A DNA stretch of 64,000 nt, from NCBI GenBank assembly GCA_963803335.1, contig CAWDME010000019.1, forward strand, positions 62,001 to 126,000. Direction: 5' to 3'. The notes under the pieces were generated by a model that worked only from the letters and a program-made list of their open reading frames with translations, did not search any database and had not been told where the DNA came from. Shown in pieces: positions 34,179-41,992 of this stretch. Each line of letters starts with the position of its first letter. Position 1 is the stretch's first letter. A program made the position numbers and the translations under genes. This DNA comes from DASSUW01 sp963803335. GTDB lineage: Bacteria > Actinomycetota > Thermoleophilia > Solirubrobacterales > Solirubrobacteraceae.

Positions 34179-34490
34179 CTACACCTGGGTGTGGAAGATG
34201 TCCTGGGCGGCCTCAACGGCCTTCGTACGGATCTGCGAGGCCAGCTGCATCGCGAGCTGCGCCCGCTCGACCGCCATCACGACGGAGGTCGGGTCGGACG
34301 CCTGGCCGGTGGCGAGCGCCTGAGAAGCGCTGGACGCCTCGGTCTGGCTGTCGGCCAGGGACTGGAGCGACTTGCCGAGCATGTCGCCGAAGCCGGAGCC
34401 GGTCTGCGGCGCCGCCTGGGCGCCGTCGACGGCGCCGACATTCCACTCGGGGCCGGAGGTCAGGAAGGAGGGATCGATGGGAAGCGGCAT
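34179..34490 (-). CDS. fliE: Hook-basal body protein FliE
   Basis: 103 residues. SQALATGQASDPTSVVMAVE and RAQLAMQLASQIRTKAVEAA (20 residues each) match the C-terminal half of FliE, which links the MS-ring to the rod. The ATG at 34490 shares a base with the flgC stop (TGATG). Confidence 0.95.
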   Translation of the reverse strand: MPLPIDPSFLTSGPEWNVGAVDGAQAAPQTGSGFGDMLGKSLQSLADSQTEASSASQALATGQASDPTSVVMAVERAQLAMQLASQIRTKAVEAAQDIFHTQV

Positions 34491-34936
34491 CAGCGCAGCA
34501 GGTCGAGGGTGCGGGTGAACATCTGCTTGGCGGACTGCATCGCCGTCACGTTCGCCTCGTAGGCGCGCTGGGCGCTGATGAGGTCGACCATCTCGGTGAC
34601 CGTGTCGACGTTCGGCATCGACACGTAGCCCTGCGCGTCGGCGTCCGGGTGGCCCGGGTCGTAGACGCGCTTGAGCGGCGTGGCGCTGTCCTCGACCACG
34701 CCGGCGACCTGCACGCCGCCGCTCGAGCCGTTGTCGCCGCCGCCTATGGCCGCCGACAGCGACGCGCCGAACGAGCCGGGCGCCTCCTGCAGGACGACCT
34801 CCTTGCGGCGGTACGGCTGCCCGTTGGCGCCGCGCGTCGTCTGGGCGTTGGCCAGGTTCTCGGCCGTGACGTCCATGCGCAGGCGCTCGGCGGTGAGGCC
34901 GGACGCGGAGACCTCGAGGCCACCGAACATGCTCAT
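34490..34936 (-). CDS. flgC: Proximal rod protein FlgC
   Basis: 148 residues. LEVSASGLTAERLRMDVTAE with NLANAQTTRG is the rod-protein N-terminal motif. YVSMPNVDTVTEMVDLISAQ followed by RAYEANVTAMQSAK is the diagnostic FlgC C-terminus. It overlaps flgB by 4 bp. Confidence 0.97.
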   Translation of the reverse strand: MSMFGGLEVSASGLTAERLRMDVTAENLANAQTTRGANGQPYRRKEVVLQEAPGSFGASLSAAIGGGDNGSSGGVQVAGVVEDSATPLKRVYDPGHPDADAQGYVSMPNVDTVTEMVDLISAQRAYEANVTAMQSAKQMFTRTLDLLR

Positions 34937-35301
34937 GACGACAGCCCCATCGCGGCCTTGAGGATCCCCAGGCGGGCGTGGAGCACCTGGACGGCGGCCT
35001 GCTGCTCGAGCGCGTTGGCCGCGAGCTTGGCCGACTCGGCGTCGACGTCGACCGTGGAGCCGTCGGCGCGCGTGGCGCCGGCCGAGGCATCCTTGGTCGG
35101 GGTGAAGGAGAGGCTCTGGAGCGCGGACTGCGACTCGTCGCCGGAGTTCATCGCCGCCGCGAGCGCGCCGTGGAAGTCCACGTCGACGCGCTGGTAGCCG
35201 GGAGTGTTGGCGTTCGCCAGGTTCGCCGCCAGCGCCTCGTGGCGCTTGCCGGCGCCCTCGATGGCGCGCTCGAGGGCAAGCTGCGTGGTGTCGAAGAACA
35301 C
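34933..35301 (-). CDS. flgB: Proximal rod protein FlgB
   Basis: 122 residues. LANLANANTPGYQRVDVDFH-type motif (ALAANLANANTPGYQRVDVD) identifies FlgB. The GTG at 35301 has AAGGAG about 11 nt upstream. First gene of flgB-flgC-fliE-F-G-H-I, behind a sigma-28 promoter and about 75 bp of leader. Confidence 0.95.
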   Translation of the reverse strand: MFFDTTQLALERAIEGAGKRHEALAANLANANTPGYQRVDVDFHGALAAAMNSGDESQSALQSLSFTPTKDASAGATRADGSTVDVDAESAKLAANALEQQAAVQVLHARLGILKAAMGLSS

Positions 35302-35380
35302 TGGGACGGAATCTCCTTGGAAAGAAATTGGAGGTCCATCCTTGGACCTACGAGCCCCGTCCGTGAGGCAGCCAGTCGGT

Positions 35381-35407
35381 AGATCGGCGGGCGCCGATCG
35401 ATCTTTA
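35381..35407 (-). promoter_or_regulatory. Sigma-28 promoter of the flgB operon
   Basis: Minus strand: TAAAGATC-N11-GCCGATCT (TAAA-N15-GCCGATCT). The first three bases of the -35 are the TAA stop codon of the upstream fliT-like gene. Confidence 0.78.
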
Positions 35408-35722
35408 GGCCTGGTCGTTCACCCAGTTGCGCCCGCGGGGCGACTGGGCGGCGGCATATCCGGCGACGGCGCCGCGGCTCGTGTTGAGCCCGGCGAGCTC
35501 GCGCTGCGTCCCGGCGCGTGCGCCGGCGAGCGTGGTCAGAAGCTCCTGCTGCACGACGGCGAGCGCCTCGAGCGACAGCCGCGCGCCGGCCGGGGGCGGG
35601 CCCAGCGTGGCGGCGATGCGGACGCGCTCGGCCGCCGATGCGGCGAGCTCGTCCCAGCGGCCCTCGGCGGCCAGGGTGCGCTCGCGGTTCGCGAGCGCGA
35701 GGATCTCGGACCAGCCGTCCAT
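35405..35722 (-). CDS. Small helical protein, probable FliT-like export chaperone
   Basis: 105 residues, mostly predicted helices (ILALANRERTLAAEGRWDEL, then SLEALAVVQQELLTTLAGAR). Size, helical content and position directly after fliS match FliT-type chaperones for FliD, but no diagnostic motif is visible. The ATG shares a base with the fliS stop (TGATG). The TAA stop is part of the flgB promoter. Confidence 0.7.
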   Translation of the reverse strand: MDGWSEILALANRERTLAAEGRWDELAASAAERVRIAATLGPPPAGARLSLEALAVVQQELLTTLAGARAGTQRELAGLNTSRGAVAGYAAAQSPRGRNWVNDQA

Positions 35723-36099
35723 CAGGCGGCGGCGATCTGGGCCCAGGCGTCGCGCAGCTCGGACAGCAGGTCGCTGACCTTGCCGATCATCTCGGGATCG
35801 CGGTTCATCTGGGCTTCGATCAGGTGCCGCGAGCAGAAGACGTAGATGCCCTGGAGCCGGCTGGCGACGACGCCGCCCTTCTCCATGTCGAGCGTCGCAC
35901 GCAGCTCGTCGATGATCGCCTCCGCGCGCTGCAGGCGCGCGTTGGACTCGCCCACATTGCCCTCGCGCATCGCGTACGCGGCCTGGTGCAGGAAGCGCAC
36001 GCAGCCGTCGTAGAGCATGACGACGAGCTGGCCGGGGGTGGCGGTGAGGATGCTCTGCTGCTTGTAGGCAACGGAGTGGGAGGCGGTGTAAGCAGACAA
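35722..36099 (-). CDS. fliS: Flagellin export chaperone FliS
   Basis: 125 residues. ILTATPGQLVVMLYDGCVRF (20 residues) is the FliS signature and the four-helix pattern with AYKQQ near the N-terminus is present. FliS binds flagellin C-termini and delivers them to FlhA. The start is TTG at 36099 with GAGGT 5-6 nt upstream. It is separated from fliD by a sigma-28 promoter. Confidence 0.95.
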   Translation of the reverse strand: MSAYTASHSVAYKQQSILTATPGQLVVMLYDGCVRFLHQAAYAMREGNVGESNARLQRAEAIIDELRATLDMEKGGVVASRLQGIYVFCSRHLIEAQMNRDPEMIGKVSDLLSELRDAWAQIAAA

Positions 36100-36139
36100 C
36101 GCAGACCTCGGGACGAAATGGACGGACGGTGCCTCCCGG

Positions 36140-36166
36140 TAGTCGGCGCGCGGCGCCGCTGCTTGA
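36140..36166 (-). promoter_or_regulatory. Sigma-28 promoter of fliS-fliT
   Basis: Minus strand: TCAA-N15-GCCGACTA, spacing exact, -10 matches 6 of 8. It begins 13 bp after the fliD stop. Confidence 0.7.
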
Positions 36167-36178
36167 GGCGTTTTTCGC

Positions 36179-37558
36179 CTAGTAGCTCGGCAGCGAGGCG
36201 ATCTGGCCGGTGAGCCAGGCCTGCTGCGTCTGCGAGTTCTGCAGAGCGCTCTCCATCGCCGCGAACTGCGCCTTCAGGCGCGTTTCCTTCGCGTCGATCC
36301 GCTCGTTCGCCTGATCGAGCTGGTCCTTGAGCAGCTTGATGTTGCTGTCGGCCGCCTTGAGGCGGTCGTCGATGATGCCGTGGCCCCCGGTCTGCGTGTC
36401 GACGTAGTCGGACACGGTCTTGGAGAAGCCGGTGAAGAAGTCCTTGACGGCAACCCAGTTGGAGTCGAGCGCGGCGTCGAGCTTGGTGTCGTCGATCGCG
36501 AGCTTGCCGTCCTTCGCGTCCTGCGACACGACGCCGCTGGACGAGGCGGGGATGCCGATGCCGAGGTCACCGAGGTCGTTGACCCCGGCGGCGCTGACGA
36601 CGTTGCTCATCTGGCGGCGCAGCACGTTGAGCATCGAGGACAGCCCCGCGTCGCCGTAGAGCTGGCCCTGGACCGCGTCGGTCGCGGTCGTCGGGTTGGC
36701 GATCGGCTTCTCGCTCAGCTCGCCACGCGTCGTGTCGATGAGCGAGTTGTAGGCGGTGACGAACGCCTTGATCTTGGTCTTGACGGCGTCCTGGTCGAGG
36801 GTCGGCTCGGTGACCGTGATCGCCGCCGGCGAGCTCGTGACGCCCTTGAGCGTGAAGCGCAGGCCCGGCACCAGGTTCTCGAGCACGTTGGTCTTCGAGG
36901 TCGTGACCGCGCCGCCGTCGAGCGAGTACTCGGCGTCGAGCTTGCTGAGGTCGGGCGTCGCGTACGACGCGTCCTCGGAGAGCAGGCCACCGGAGACCGT
37001 GAAGTCGGACTGCGACCCAGTCGTGCGCGAGGACAGCACGAGCCGCTGCTCGGTGCCGTTCGTGACGACGGCGGCCACCACCGGGCCGGTCGGCTTGGCG
37101 TTGATCGCGTCGGCGATCTGCTGCGGCGTCGCGTCGGCCGCGACGGCGATCTGCATCGTGTTCGTGCTGTCGCTCGCCGACGTGATCGTCAGCGTGCCCG
37201 CGGTGCCGCCAGGCAGCGAGTAGCCGCGCTGCGCCGACGAGGCGAGGCGGTTGACCTGGAGCGAGTGGCCACCGATGCCGGCGCCGCCGGTCTGCGTGAC
37301 CCCGACGCGCGTGTCGGACGACTCGATGGTCTGCGTCGGCCTCCAGCTCGTGACGTCGCTGAGCGCGGTGGCCGCGGTCTTCAGGGCGGACAGCTTGGAG
37401 GCGACCGACTTGAGCGAGTCCTGCATGCCGGCGACCGAGTACTGGCGGTTCTGGATCCGCGTCGTGCCCTGGCGGTCGATCGCGATCAGCTGCTCGACGA
37501 TCGAGCTGGTGTCGACGCCGGAGGCGAGACCGGAGAGGGCGAGGGAGTTGCTCGCCAC
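36179..37558 (-). CDS. fliD: Filament cap protein FliD
   Basis: 459 residues. LSGLASGVDTSSIVEQLIAI at the N-terminus (20 residues) and a C-terminal coiled region with LDQANERIDAKETRLKAQFA and FAAMESALQNSQTQQAWLTG are diagnostic of FliD. It caps the filament and inserts flagellin. GTG 37558 lies 1 bp after the flaG stop, so the two are coupled. Confidence 0.96.
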   Translation of the reverse strand: MASNSLALSGLASGVDTSSIVEQLIAIDRQGTTRIQNRQYSVAGMQDSLKSVASKLSALKTAATALSDVTSWRPTQTIESSDTRVGVTQTGGAGIGGHSLQVNRLASSAQRGYSLPGGTAGTLTITSASDSTNTMQIAVAADATPQQIADAINAKPTGPVVAAVVTNGTEQRLVLSSRTTGSQSDFTVSGGLLSEDASYATPDLSKLDAEYSLDGGAVTTSKTNVLENLVPGLRFTLKGVTSSPAAITVTEPTLDQDAVKTKIKAFVTAYNSLIDTTRGELSEKPIANPTTATDAVQGQLYGDAGLSSMLNVLRRQMSNVVSAAGVNDLGDLGIGIPASSSGVVSQDAKDGKLAIDDTKLDAALDSNWVAVKDFFTGFSKTVSDYVDTQTGGHGIIDDRLKAADSNIKLLKDQLDQANERIDAKETRLKAQFAAMESALQNSQTQQAWLTGQIASLPSY

Positions 37559-37559
37559 G

Positions 37560-37916
37560 CTAGATCGCCGCCCCGGCCATGATCTCGAGAGCGGACGACG
37601 GCGGGATCGTGCGGATCACGTTGCCGGCGAGGTCGCGGACCTGGACGATCACGCGCCCGGACTTCTCGTCCTTGTGGAAGTGGAGCTCACGGTTCTCGGA
37701 GCGCAACTCGGCCGCGCGGGCGGCAGCGGCGCCGATGGCGTCGCGCACCTCCTCCGGCGGGTTCTGCGGCAGTGCCACGATCGCCACGTCGGCGGCAGGG
37801 GCCGGCTTCGCGGTCGCACGCGCGAGGTTCAGCGAGAACCCCGGCGTCGTGTTCGACACGCGCCGTGCGGCAGTCCCACGCTCAATGGGCGAAATGGGTC
37901 CGATCTCGAAGCTCAT
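37560..37916 (-). CDS. flaG: FlaG family protein
   Basis: 118 residues from ATG 37916. The C-terminal half reads LHFHKDEKSGRVIVQVRDLA then GNVIRTIPPSSALEI, the FlaG pattern (amphipathic strand, GxVIRxIPP). FlaG affects filament length and usually precedes fliD, as here. A longer upstream reading is not supported because the sigma-28 promoter and ribosome-binding site lie inside it. Confidence 0.9.
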   Translation of the reverse strand: MSFEIGPISPIERGTAARRVSNTTPGFSLNLARATAKPAPAADVAIVALPQNPPEEVRDAIGAAAARAAELRSENRELHFHKDEKSGRVIVQVRDLAGNVIRTIPPSSALEIMAGAAI

Positions 37917-37927
37917 CTGTCTCTCGG

Positions 37928-37954
37928 TTGTCGGCCGGTCAGATGAGGCCTTGA
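37928..37954 (-). promoter_or_regulatory. Sigma-28 promoter of flaG-fliD
   Basis: Minus strand: TCAAGGCC-N11-GCCGACAA (TCAA-N15-GCCGACAA), -10 matches 7 of 8. It lies 12 bp after the fliA stop and 11 bp before the flaG start. Confidence 0.85.
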
Positions 37955-37966
37955 GGCTCTGGACGT

Positions 37967-38782
37967 TTATCCGACGGCGGAGAACAGCACCGAATCCGAC
38001 GACAGCTGCTGCTTGAGCGTGCGCTTCAGCTGCGAGTGGATCTGGCACACACGGCTCTCCGAGACGCCGAGGATGTCGCCGATCTCGCGGAGCGTGAGGT
38101 TCTTCACGTACAGCAGGACGGCGACCTCGCGCTCGCGTTGCGGGAGCTTGTCGAACGCCGAGCGGAACTTGGCCTTGGCCTCCTCGGCCGCCGTCGCGTT
38201 CTCGGGGTCGAGGCGATCGTCGCCCGAGGCGAGCGTGTCGATCCGCTCGACCGTGGTCTCGTCGTCGGAGATCACGAGCGCGTTGAGCGAGGTGACGTCA
38301 GAGACGGCGATGTCGTCCTGGCGGCGGCGCAGGTCGTTGACGGAGATCGCCAGCGAGTCGGCGAGCTCCTCGCGGGAGGGCCGGCGGCCGTGGACGGCGG
38401 TGAACTGATCGCGCGCCTTGCTGATGTCGCGCTCCCAGCGGCGCAGCGAGCGCGGCGCCCAGTCCTGGCGGCGCAGTTCGTCGAGCACCGCGCCGTGGAT
38501 GCGGGTCCACGCGAACTGCTCGAGCGTGGCGCCCTTGGTGGGGTCGTAGCGGTCGATCGAGGCGATCAGCGCCTCGAGGCCGCACGAGATGAAGTCCTCG
38601 ACCTCGCAGCGGGCCGGCAGCTCGCGGACCTTCTTGAAGACGATGTACTTCACGAGCGGCGCGAAGGTCATCACGAGCCGGTTGCGGACCTGGAGGTCTC
38701 CGGTGCGCTTGTACTCGCTCCAGAGCGCCAGCGCCTGATCCGCGGAGACGCGGCGGCGGCCGGTGGTCGAGGGGGCGTTCAT
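37967..38782 (-). CDS. fliA: RNA polymerase sigma factor for flagellar genes (sigma-28, FliA/WhiG family)
   Basis: 271 residues with regions 2, 3 and 4. VEDFISCGLEALIASIDRYD and TKGATLEQFAWTRIHGAVLD are region 2, HGRRPSREELADSL is region 3, and LTLREIGDILGVSESRVCQI is the region 4 helix-turn-helix. It should read the TAAA-N15-GCCGATAA promoters found through the locus. No flgM anti-sigma gene is seen here. AGGAG about 12 nt upstream. Confidence 0.96.
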   Translation of the reverse strand: MNAPSTTGRRRVSADQALALWSEYKRTGDLQVRNRLVMTFAPLVKYIVFKKVRELPARCEVEDFISCGLEALIASIDRYDPTKGATLEQFAWTRIHGAVLDELRRQDWAPRSLRRWERDISKARDQFTAVHGRRPSREELADSLAISVNDLRRRQDDIAVSDVTSLNALVISDDETTVERIDTLASGDDRLDPENATAAEEAKAKFRSAFDKLPQREREVAVLLYVKNLTLREIGDILGVSESRVCQIHSQLKRTLKQQLSSDSVLFSAVG

Positions 38783-38832
38783 GAGGGACGGACTCCTAAA
38801 CGGAAGCGGATCAGGACTGACGGACTGGTCCT

Positions 38833-38859
38833 GTATCGGGCCTGGACCCGATCTCCTTA
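38833..38859 (-). promoter_or_regulatory. Candidate sigma-28 promoter of fliA (autoregulation)
   Basis: Minus strand: TAAG-N15-CCCGATAC, a weaker match than the others, in the 78-bp gap before fliA. If real, fliA activates itself. Confidence 0.4.
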
Positions 38860-38860
38860 A

Positions 38861-39130
38861 TCACCGGTTCGGGGTAATTGCGGCGTCACTCACCGAATAC
38901 GCCCACGCCAGCGCCTCTGCGACAGCCGTCCACAGCTCCTGTGGAACCTCGTGCCCGAGCGCGAGGCCGGCCAGCGCGTCGGCGAGCTCGGGATCCTTGT
39001 GCACGGGCACGCCGGCCTCGCGTGCGCGCTCGAGAATCGTGGCGGCCACGGCGCCGCGGCCCGCCGCGACCACGCGCGGCGCCCCGGTGCCCGTGTAGCT
39101 CAACGCGGCCGAGACGTCGCGCTTAGGCAT
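38861..39130 (-). CDS. FlhB-like export switch protein without membrane domain (FlhX/YlqH type)
   Basis: 89 residues resembling only the cytoplasmic domain of FlhB after the cleavage site: ERAREAGVPVHKDPELADAL followed by AVAEALAWAYSV. The NPTH motif is absent. The equivalent position shows the YTGTGAPRVVAAGRG strand. Bacillus YlqH and FlhX proteins have this form. It overlaps the FliK-like partner gene by 8 bp. Confidence 0.88.
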   Translation of the reverse strand: MPKRDVSAALSYTGTGAPRVVAAGRGAVAATILERAREAGVPVHKDPELADALAGLALGHEVPQELWTAVAEALAWAYSVSDAAITPNR

Positions 39131-39695
39131 AGAGATCGAGCGGCTCCCGCCGCGGCGTCACCTGCACCGCGGCATCGAGGCCCGTCCGGGCGTGCAGGCC
39201 GTCTTGCAACCGGCCGGCGGCGGCGTCGGCGAGTGCGAACGAGCGGCCCGCGGGTGCCTCGACCGCGGCGCTGATGCGCGTCCCGGCCAGTTCCAGGCGC
39301 AGGTCGAGCCGCCCGAGCGCCGGCGAGGTGAAGCTCAGGGCCACGGTCGAGCGCTCCTCGCCGCCCACGCGCACGGTCCGCGGCTCCTCGCGGACCGCCA
39401 CCTTCGGCCGCTCGGCAGCCGGTGGCGGCGGCTGCGCGGCGGGATTAACGATCTGGGCGAGCTGCAGCGTCACGCGATCCGGTGTCACGTCGCTCACGGT
39501 CAGCCGCAAGGTCTCGCCGGTCTTGCCGATCTCCTCCGGCAGCTGGGCGCTCAGCGGGATGCCCGCGATCACCAGCACGCCGTGGTTCTCGCCGCGCGAG
39601 AGCACGCGGGCGACGATCGACGTGCCGGGACGCAGCGTGACCTCCGGCAACTGGGTGCGCAGCAGCAGCGTCGCGATGCCGACGACCGGATCCAC
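39123..39695 (-). CDS. FliK C-terminal-domain-like protein (YlqG-like)
   Basis: 190 residues. The C-terminal half, LSFTSPALGRLDLRLELAG then ALADAAAGRLQDGLHARTGL, has the hook-length-control (Flg_hook) pattern FxxPxLGxLxxxL. A middle Pro-rich linker and an N-terminal beta-rich part precede it. It is the immediate upstream partner of the FlhB-like gene, as in the Bacillus ylqG-ylqH pair. GTG start at 39695, divergent from flgF. Confidence 0.65.
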   Translation of the reverse strand: MDPVVGIATLLLRTQLPEVTLRPGTSIVARVLSRGENHGVLVIAGIPLSAQLPEEIGKTGETLRLTVSDVTPDRVTLQLAQIVNPAAQPPPPAAERPKVAVREEPRTVRVGGEERSTVALSFTSPALGRLDLRLELAGTRISAAVEAPAGRSFALADAAAGRLQDGLHARTGLDAAVQVTPRREPLDLYA

Positions 39696-39698
39696 GCC

Positions 39699-39725
39699 TA
39701 CAGAATGGCGCGTCGCTGCCGATCA
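39699..39725 (+). promoter_or_regulatory. Sigma-28 promoter of flgF
   Basis: Plus strand: TACA-N15-GCCGATCA. The -10 is identical to those of flagellins 1 and 3. It ends 10 bp before the flgF ATG, implying almost no leader. Confidence 0.75.
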
Positions 39726-39735
39726 CCGCTCTGGA

Positions 39736-40422
39736 ATGGACCGTGGTCTCTACATCGCCGCGTCGGGGATGCTCGCCGAGCAGATCCGCCAGGACCAGAT
39801 CGCCAACGACCTCGCCAATGCGTCGACGCCCGGCTATAAGGCCGATCGCACGTCGCAGCGCACGTTCAACGACCTGCTGCTCAAGAACTCGGCGACCGGC
39901 GCCACCATCGGGCCGCAGAGCACCGCCGTCCAGGTCGACAAGATCGTCACCGACTTCAGCTCCCGCCCGACCCGCGACACCGGCGAACCGCTCGACTTCG
40001 CGATCGTCGGCGACGGCTTCTTCGCCGTCCAAACCGGGCAGGGCACGCGCTACACGCGCAACGGCCAGTTCTCGCTCGATACCCAGGGCCGGCTGGCGAC
40101 CGCCGCCGGCGACCTGGTGCTCGACTCCAGCGGCCGCACGATCACCGCGACCAACGGGACCGTCGACCCCCGGCGCATCGGCGTCGTGGCCCTGACGAAC
40201 CCGCGCAAGCAGGGCGATTCGCTCGTCACCGGCACCCCCGCGGGCGCCGCGACGGGCACCGTGCGCTCCGGCGCGCTGGAGAGCTCGGGCGCCGACCCCG
40301 CCCGCTCGATGGTGGACATGATCGACTCGATGCGGGCCTTCGAGGCCGGCCAGAAGGTCATCCAGGCCATCGACGAGACGCTGGGCAAGGCCGCCCAGCA
40401 AGTCGGCTCCACGAGCGGCTAA
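39736..40422 (+). CDS. flgF: Distal rod protein FlgF
   Basis: 228 residues. LYIAASGMLAEQIRQDQIAN then DLANASTPGYKADR is the rod motif, IVGDGFFAVQTGQGTRYTRN (20 residues) is the FlgF/G core and MVDMIDSMRAFEAGQKVIQA the C-terminal helix. ATG 39736 is chosen because the motif begins there and the promoter lies just upstream. Named FlgF by order before a more typical FlgG. Confidence 0.9.
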   Translation: MDRGLYIAASGMLAEQIRQDQIANDLANASTPGYKADRTSQRTFNDLLLKNSATGATIGPQSTAVQVDKIVTDFSSRPTRDTGEPLDFAIVGDGFFAVQTGQGTRYTRNGQFSLDTQGRLATAAGDLVLDSSGRTITATNGTVDPRRIGVVALTNPRKQGDSLVTGTPAGAATGTVRSGALESSGADPARSMVDMIDSMRAFEAGQKVIQAIDETLGKAAQQVGSTSG

Positions 40423-40428
40423 AGCCGC

Positions 40429-40455
40429 TCAAGTCCTCGCGCATCCGGCCGAAGA
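40429..40455 (+). promoter_or_regulatory. Sigma-28 promoter of flgG
   Basis: Plus strand: TCAA-N15-GCCGAAGA, spacing exact, -10 matches 6 of 8. It fills the 42-bp gap between flgF and flgG. Confidence 0.68.
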
Positions 40456-40464
40456 CCCTGTTGA

Positions 40465-41202
40465 ATGATTGAGGGTCTTCACTCCGCGGCCGCCGGCATG
40501 GCAGCCCAGCAGCAGCGCCTCGACGCCGTCGCCAACGACCTGGCGAACGCGAACACGACGGGCTACAAGCATGAGCGCGTCGGGTTCCGCGACCTGATGT
40601 ACGACCAGACCGGCCGTTCGTCGGCGCAGGGGGTCCGCACGGGCTCCGGCGCGGCCGCTGTCGACGGTGGCCGCTCGTTCGGCCAGGGCGTCCTCCAGCG
40701 CACGGACCGCACGCTCGACGTGGCGATCCAGGGCGAGGGCTTTCTGCAGATCAAGCTCGCCGACGGCCGCCAGGCGCTCACGCGCGACGGCGGCCTGCAC
40801 ATCGACGGCGCGGGCAACCTGACGACCAGCTCGGGCGCGCTCGTGCAGCCGGCGATCAAGATCCCGACGAGCGTCGCCGAGGACCAGATCTCGATCGGCA
40901 CCGACGGCACCGTGGTCGCCGCCGGCCAGCGCGTCGGCCGGCTCAACGTGGTGACCGTCCGCTCGCAGGCCGGCCTGCTGTCGGCCGGCGACAATGCCTT
41001 CCTGACCACCGCCGCGTCCGGCCCGGCCGTCGCCGCGCCGCGCGCGACGACGCTGACCCAGGGCGCCCTGGAGTCCTCGAACACGGACATGGCCGAGGCC
41101 ATGGTCTCGATGATCGAGTCCCAGCGTGCGTACCAGCTCGCCTCGAAGGCCATCTCGACGGCCGACGAGATGATGGGCATCGCCAACCAGGTGAAGCGAT
41201 GA
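40465..41202 (+). CDS. flgG: Distal rod protein FlgG
   Basis: 245 residues. LHSAAAGMAAQQQRLDAVAN with DLANANTTGYKHERVGF is the N-terminal motif, DVAIQGEGFLQIKLADGRQA (20 residues) the core, and MVSMIESQRAYQLASKAIST the diagnostic C-terminal FlgG helix. The flgJ-like gene overlaps its stop (ATGA). It begins the flgG-J-N-K-L run. Confidence 0.95.
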   Translation: MIEGLHSAAAGMAAQQQRLDAVANDLANANTTGYKHERVGFRDLMYDQTGRSSAQGVRTGSGAAAVDGGRSFGQGVLQRTDRTLDVAIQGEGFLQIKLADGRQALTRDGGLHIDGAGNLTTSSGALVQPAIKIPTSVAEDQISIGTDGTVVAAGQRVGRLNVVTVRSQAGLLSAGDNAFLTTAASGPAVAAPRATTLTQGALESSNTDMAEAMVSMIESQRAYQLASKAISTADEMMGIANQVKR

Positions 41203-41477
41203 GCATCAGCGGCCTGCCCGAGGTGCCCGTCACCGCCCTGCCCGCCGCCGTCCGCACCGGCTCGGCCGACGACAAGCAGGCCTACAAGGCCGCGCTCGGC
41301 TTCGAGCAGGTGCTGCTCAACACGCTCGTCGGCGAGATGCTGCCCAAGGACAGCACGCTCACCGAGGGCCCGTACGCCGCGCCCATGCAGGAGGCGTTCA
41401 CCAACGGCCTGATCGCCGATGGCGGCATCGGGCTCGCTGCCCAGCTCTACCCGTCGCTGCGAAAGGACCCGTCGTGA
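41199..41477 (+). CDS. flgJ: Rod-binding protein, FlgJ N-terminal domain only
   Basis: 92 residues with the rod-capping FlgJ domain: LGFEQVLLNTLVGEMLPKDS and MQEAFTNGLIADGGIGLAAQ (20 residues each). The muramidase half of proteobacterial FlgJ is absent. A separate transglycosylase (28180) could supply it. It overlaps both neighbours by 4 bp. Confidence 0.9.
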   Translation: MSISGLPEVPVTALPAAVRTGSADDKQAYKAALGFEQVLLNTLVGEMLPKDSTLTEGPYAAPMQEAFTNGLIADGGIGLAAQLYPSLRKDPS

Positions 41478-41989
41478 GCACGGTTCTCGAAGCCGAGCTG
41501 CTCGTCCACCTGGACACGCAGATCAACTCCGCCCGCCGCCTGCTCGGCCTGGTCCTGGAACAGGGCAAGGCGATCCGCGCCCGTGACGTGGACGCCGTGC
41601 TCGGCAAGCTCGCCGAGGTGCAGACCGAGATGGGCCGCCGCGGCATCCTCGAGCAGGACCGGGCCGCGCTGCTGCAGCGCGCCGGTGCCGCCCTCGGCGT
41701 GCCCGCCGCGCAGGTCACGCTCGAGCGCCTGTGCTCGCTCGTCACGTCCGCCGCGGCCGAGACCGCGCGCCAGCGCTCCGCCGAGCTCCGCGGCCTGCTG
41801 GCCGAGATCGCCCGCGAGCACGGCATCAACCGCGCGCTGATGCGGCAGGAGCTCGCGTTCCTGGCGCACCTGACCCGCCTGATCGGGCAGGACACCGAGC
41901 CCGGCTACGGCCGCCCCGGCGCCGCCGGCGGCCCCGGCGCCGCGCCGACCGCCCCGCCCATCCATCGCGCCCTCGACCTCCAGGCCTGA
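41474..41989 (+). CDS. flgN: FlgN family export chaperone
   Basis: 171 residues, long helical hairpin (LLVHLDTQINSARRLLGLVL then EQGKAIRARDVDAVLGKLAE) typical of FlgN, with a Gly/Pro-rich tail. It delivers FlgK and FlgL, whose genes follow at once (3-bp gap). GTG start overlaps the flgJ stop (GTGA). Confidence 0.9.
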   Translation: MSTVLEAELLVHLDTQINSARRLLGLVLEQGKAIRARDVDAVLGKLAEVQTEMGRRGILEQDRAALLQRAGAALGVPAAQVTLERLCSLVTSAAAETARQRSAELRGLLAEIAREHGINRALMRQELAFLAHLTRLIGQDTEPGYGRPGAAGGPGAAPTAPPIHRALDLQA

Positions 41990-41992
41990 GCC

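Noticed and set aside
36166..36180. AGGCG-TTTTT-CGCCT palindrome at the fliD stop as a terminator
   Set aside because: Only five base pairs, no T tract on the transcript, and it overlaps the fliS promoter.
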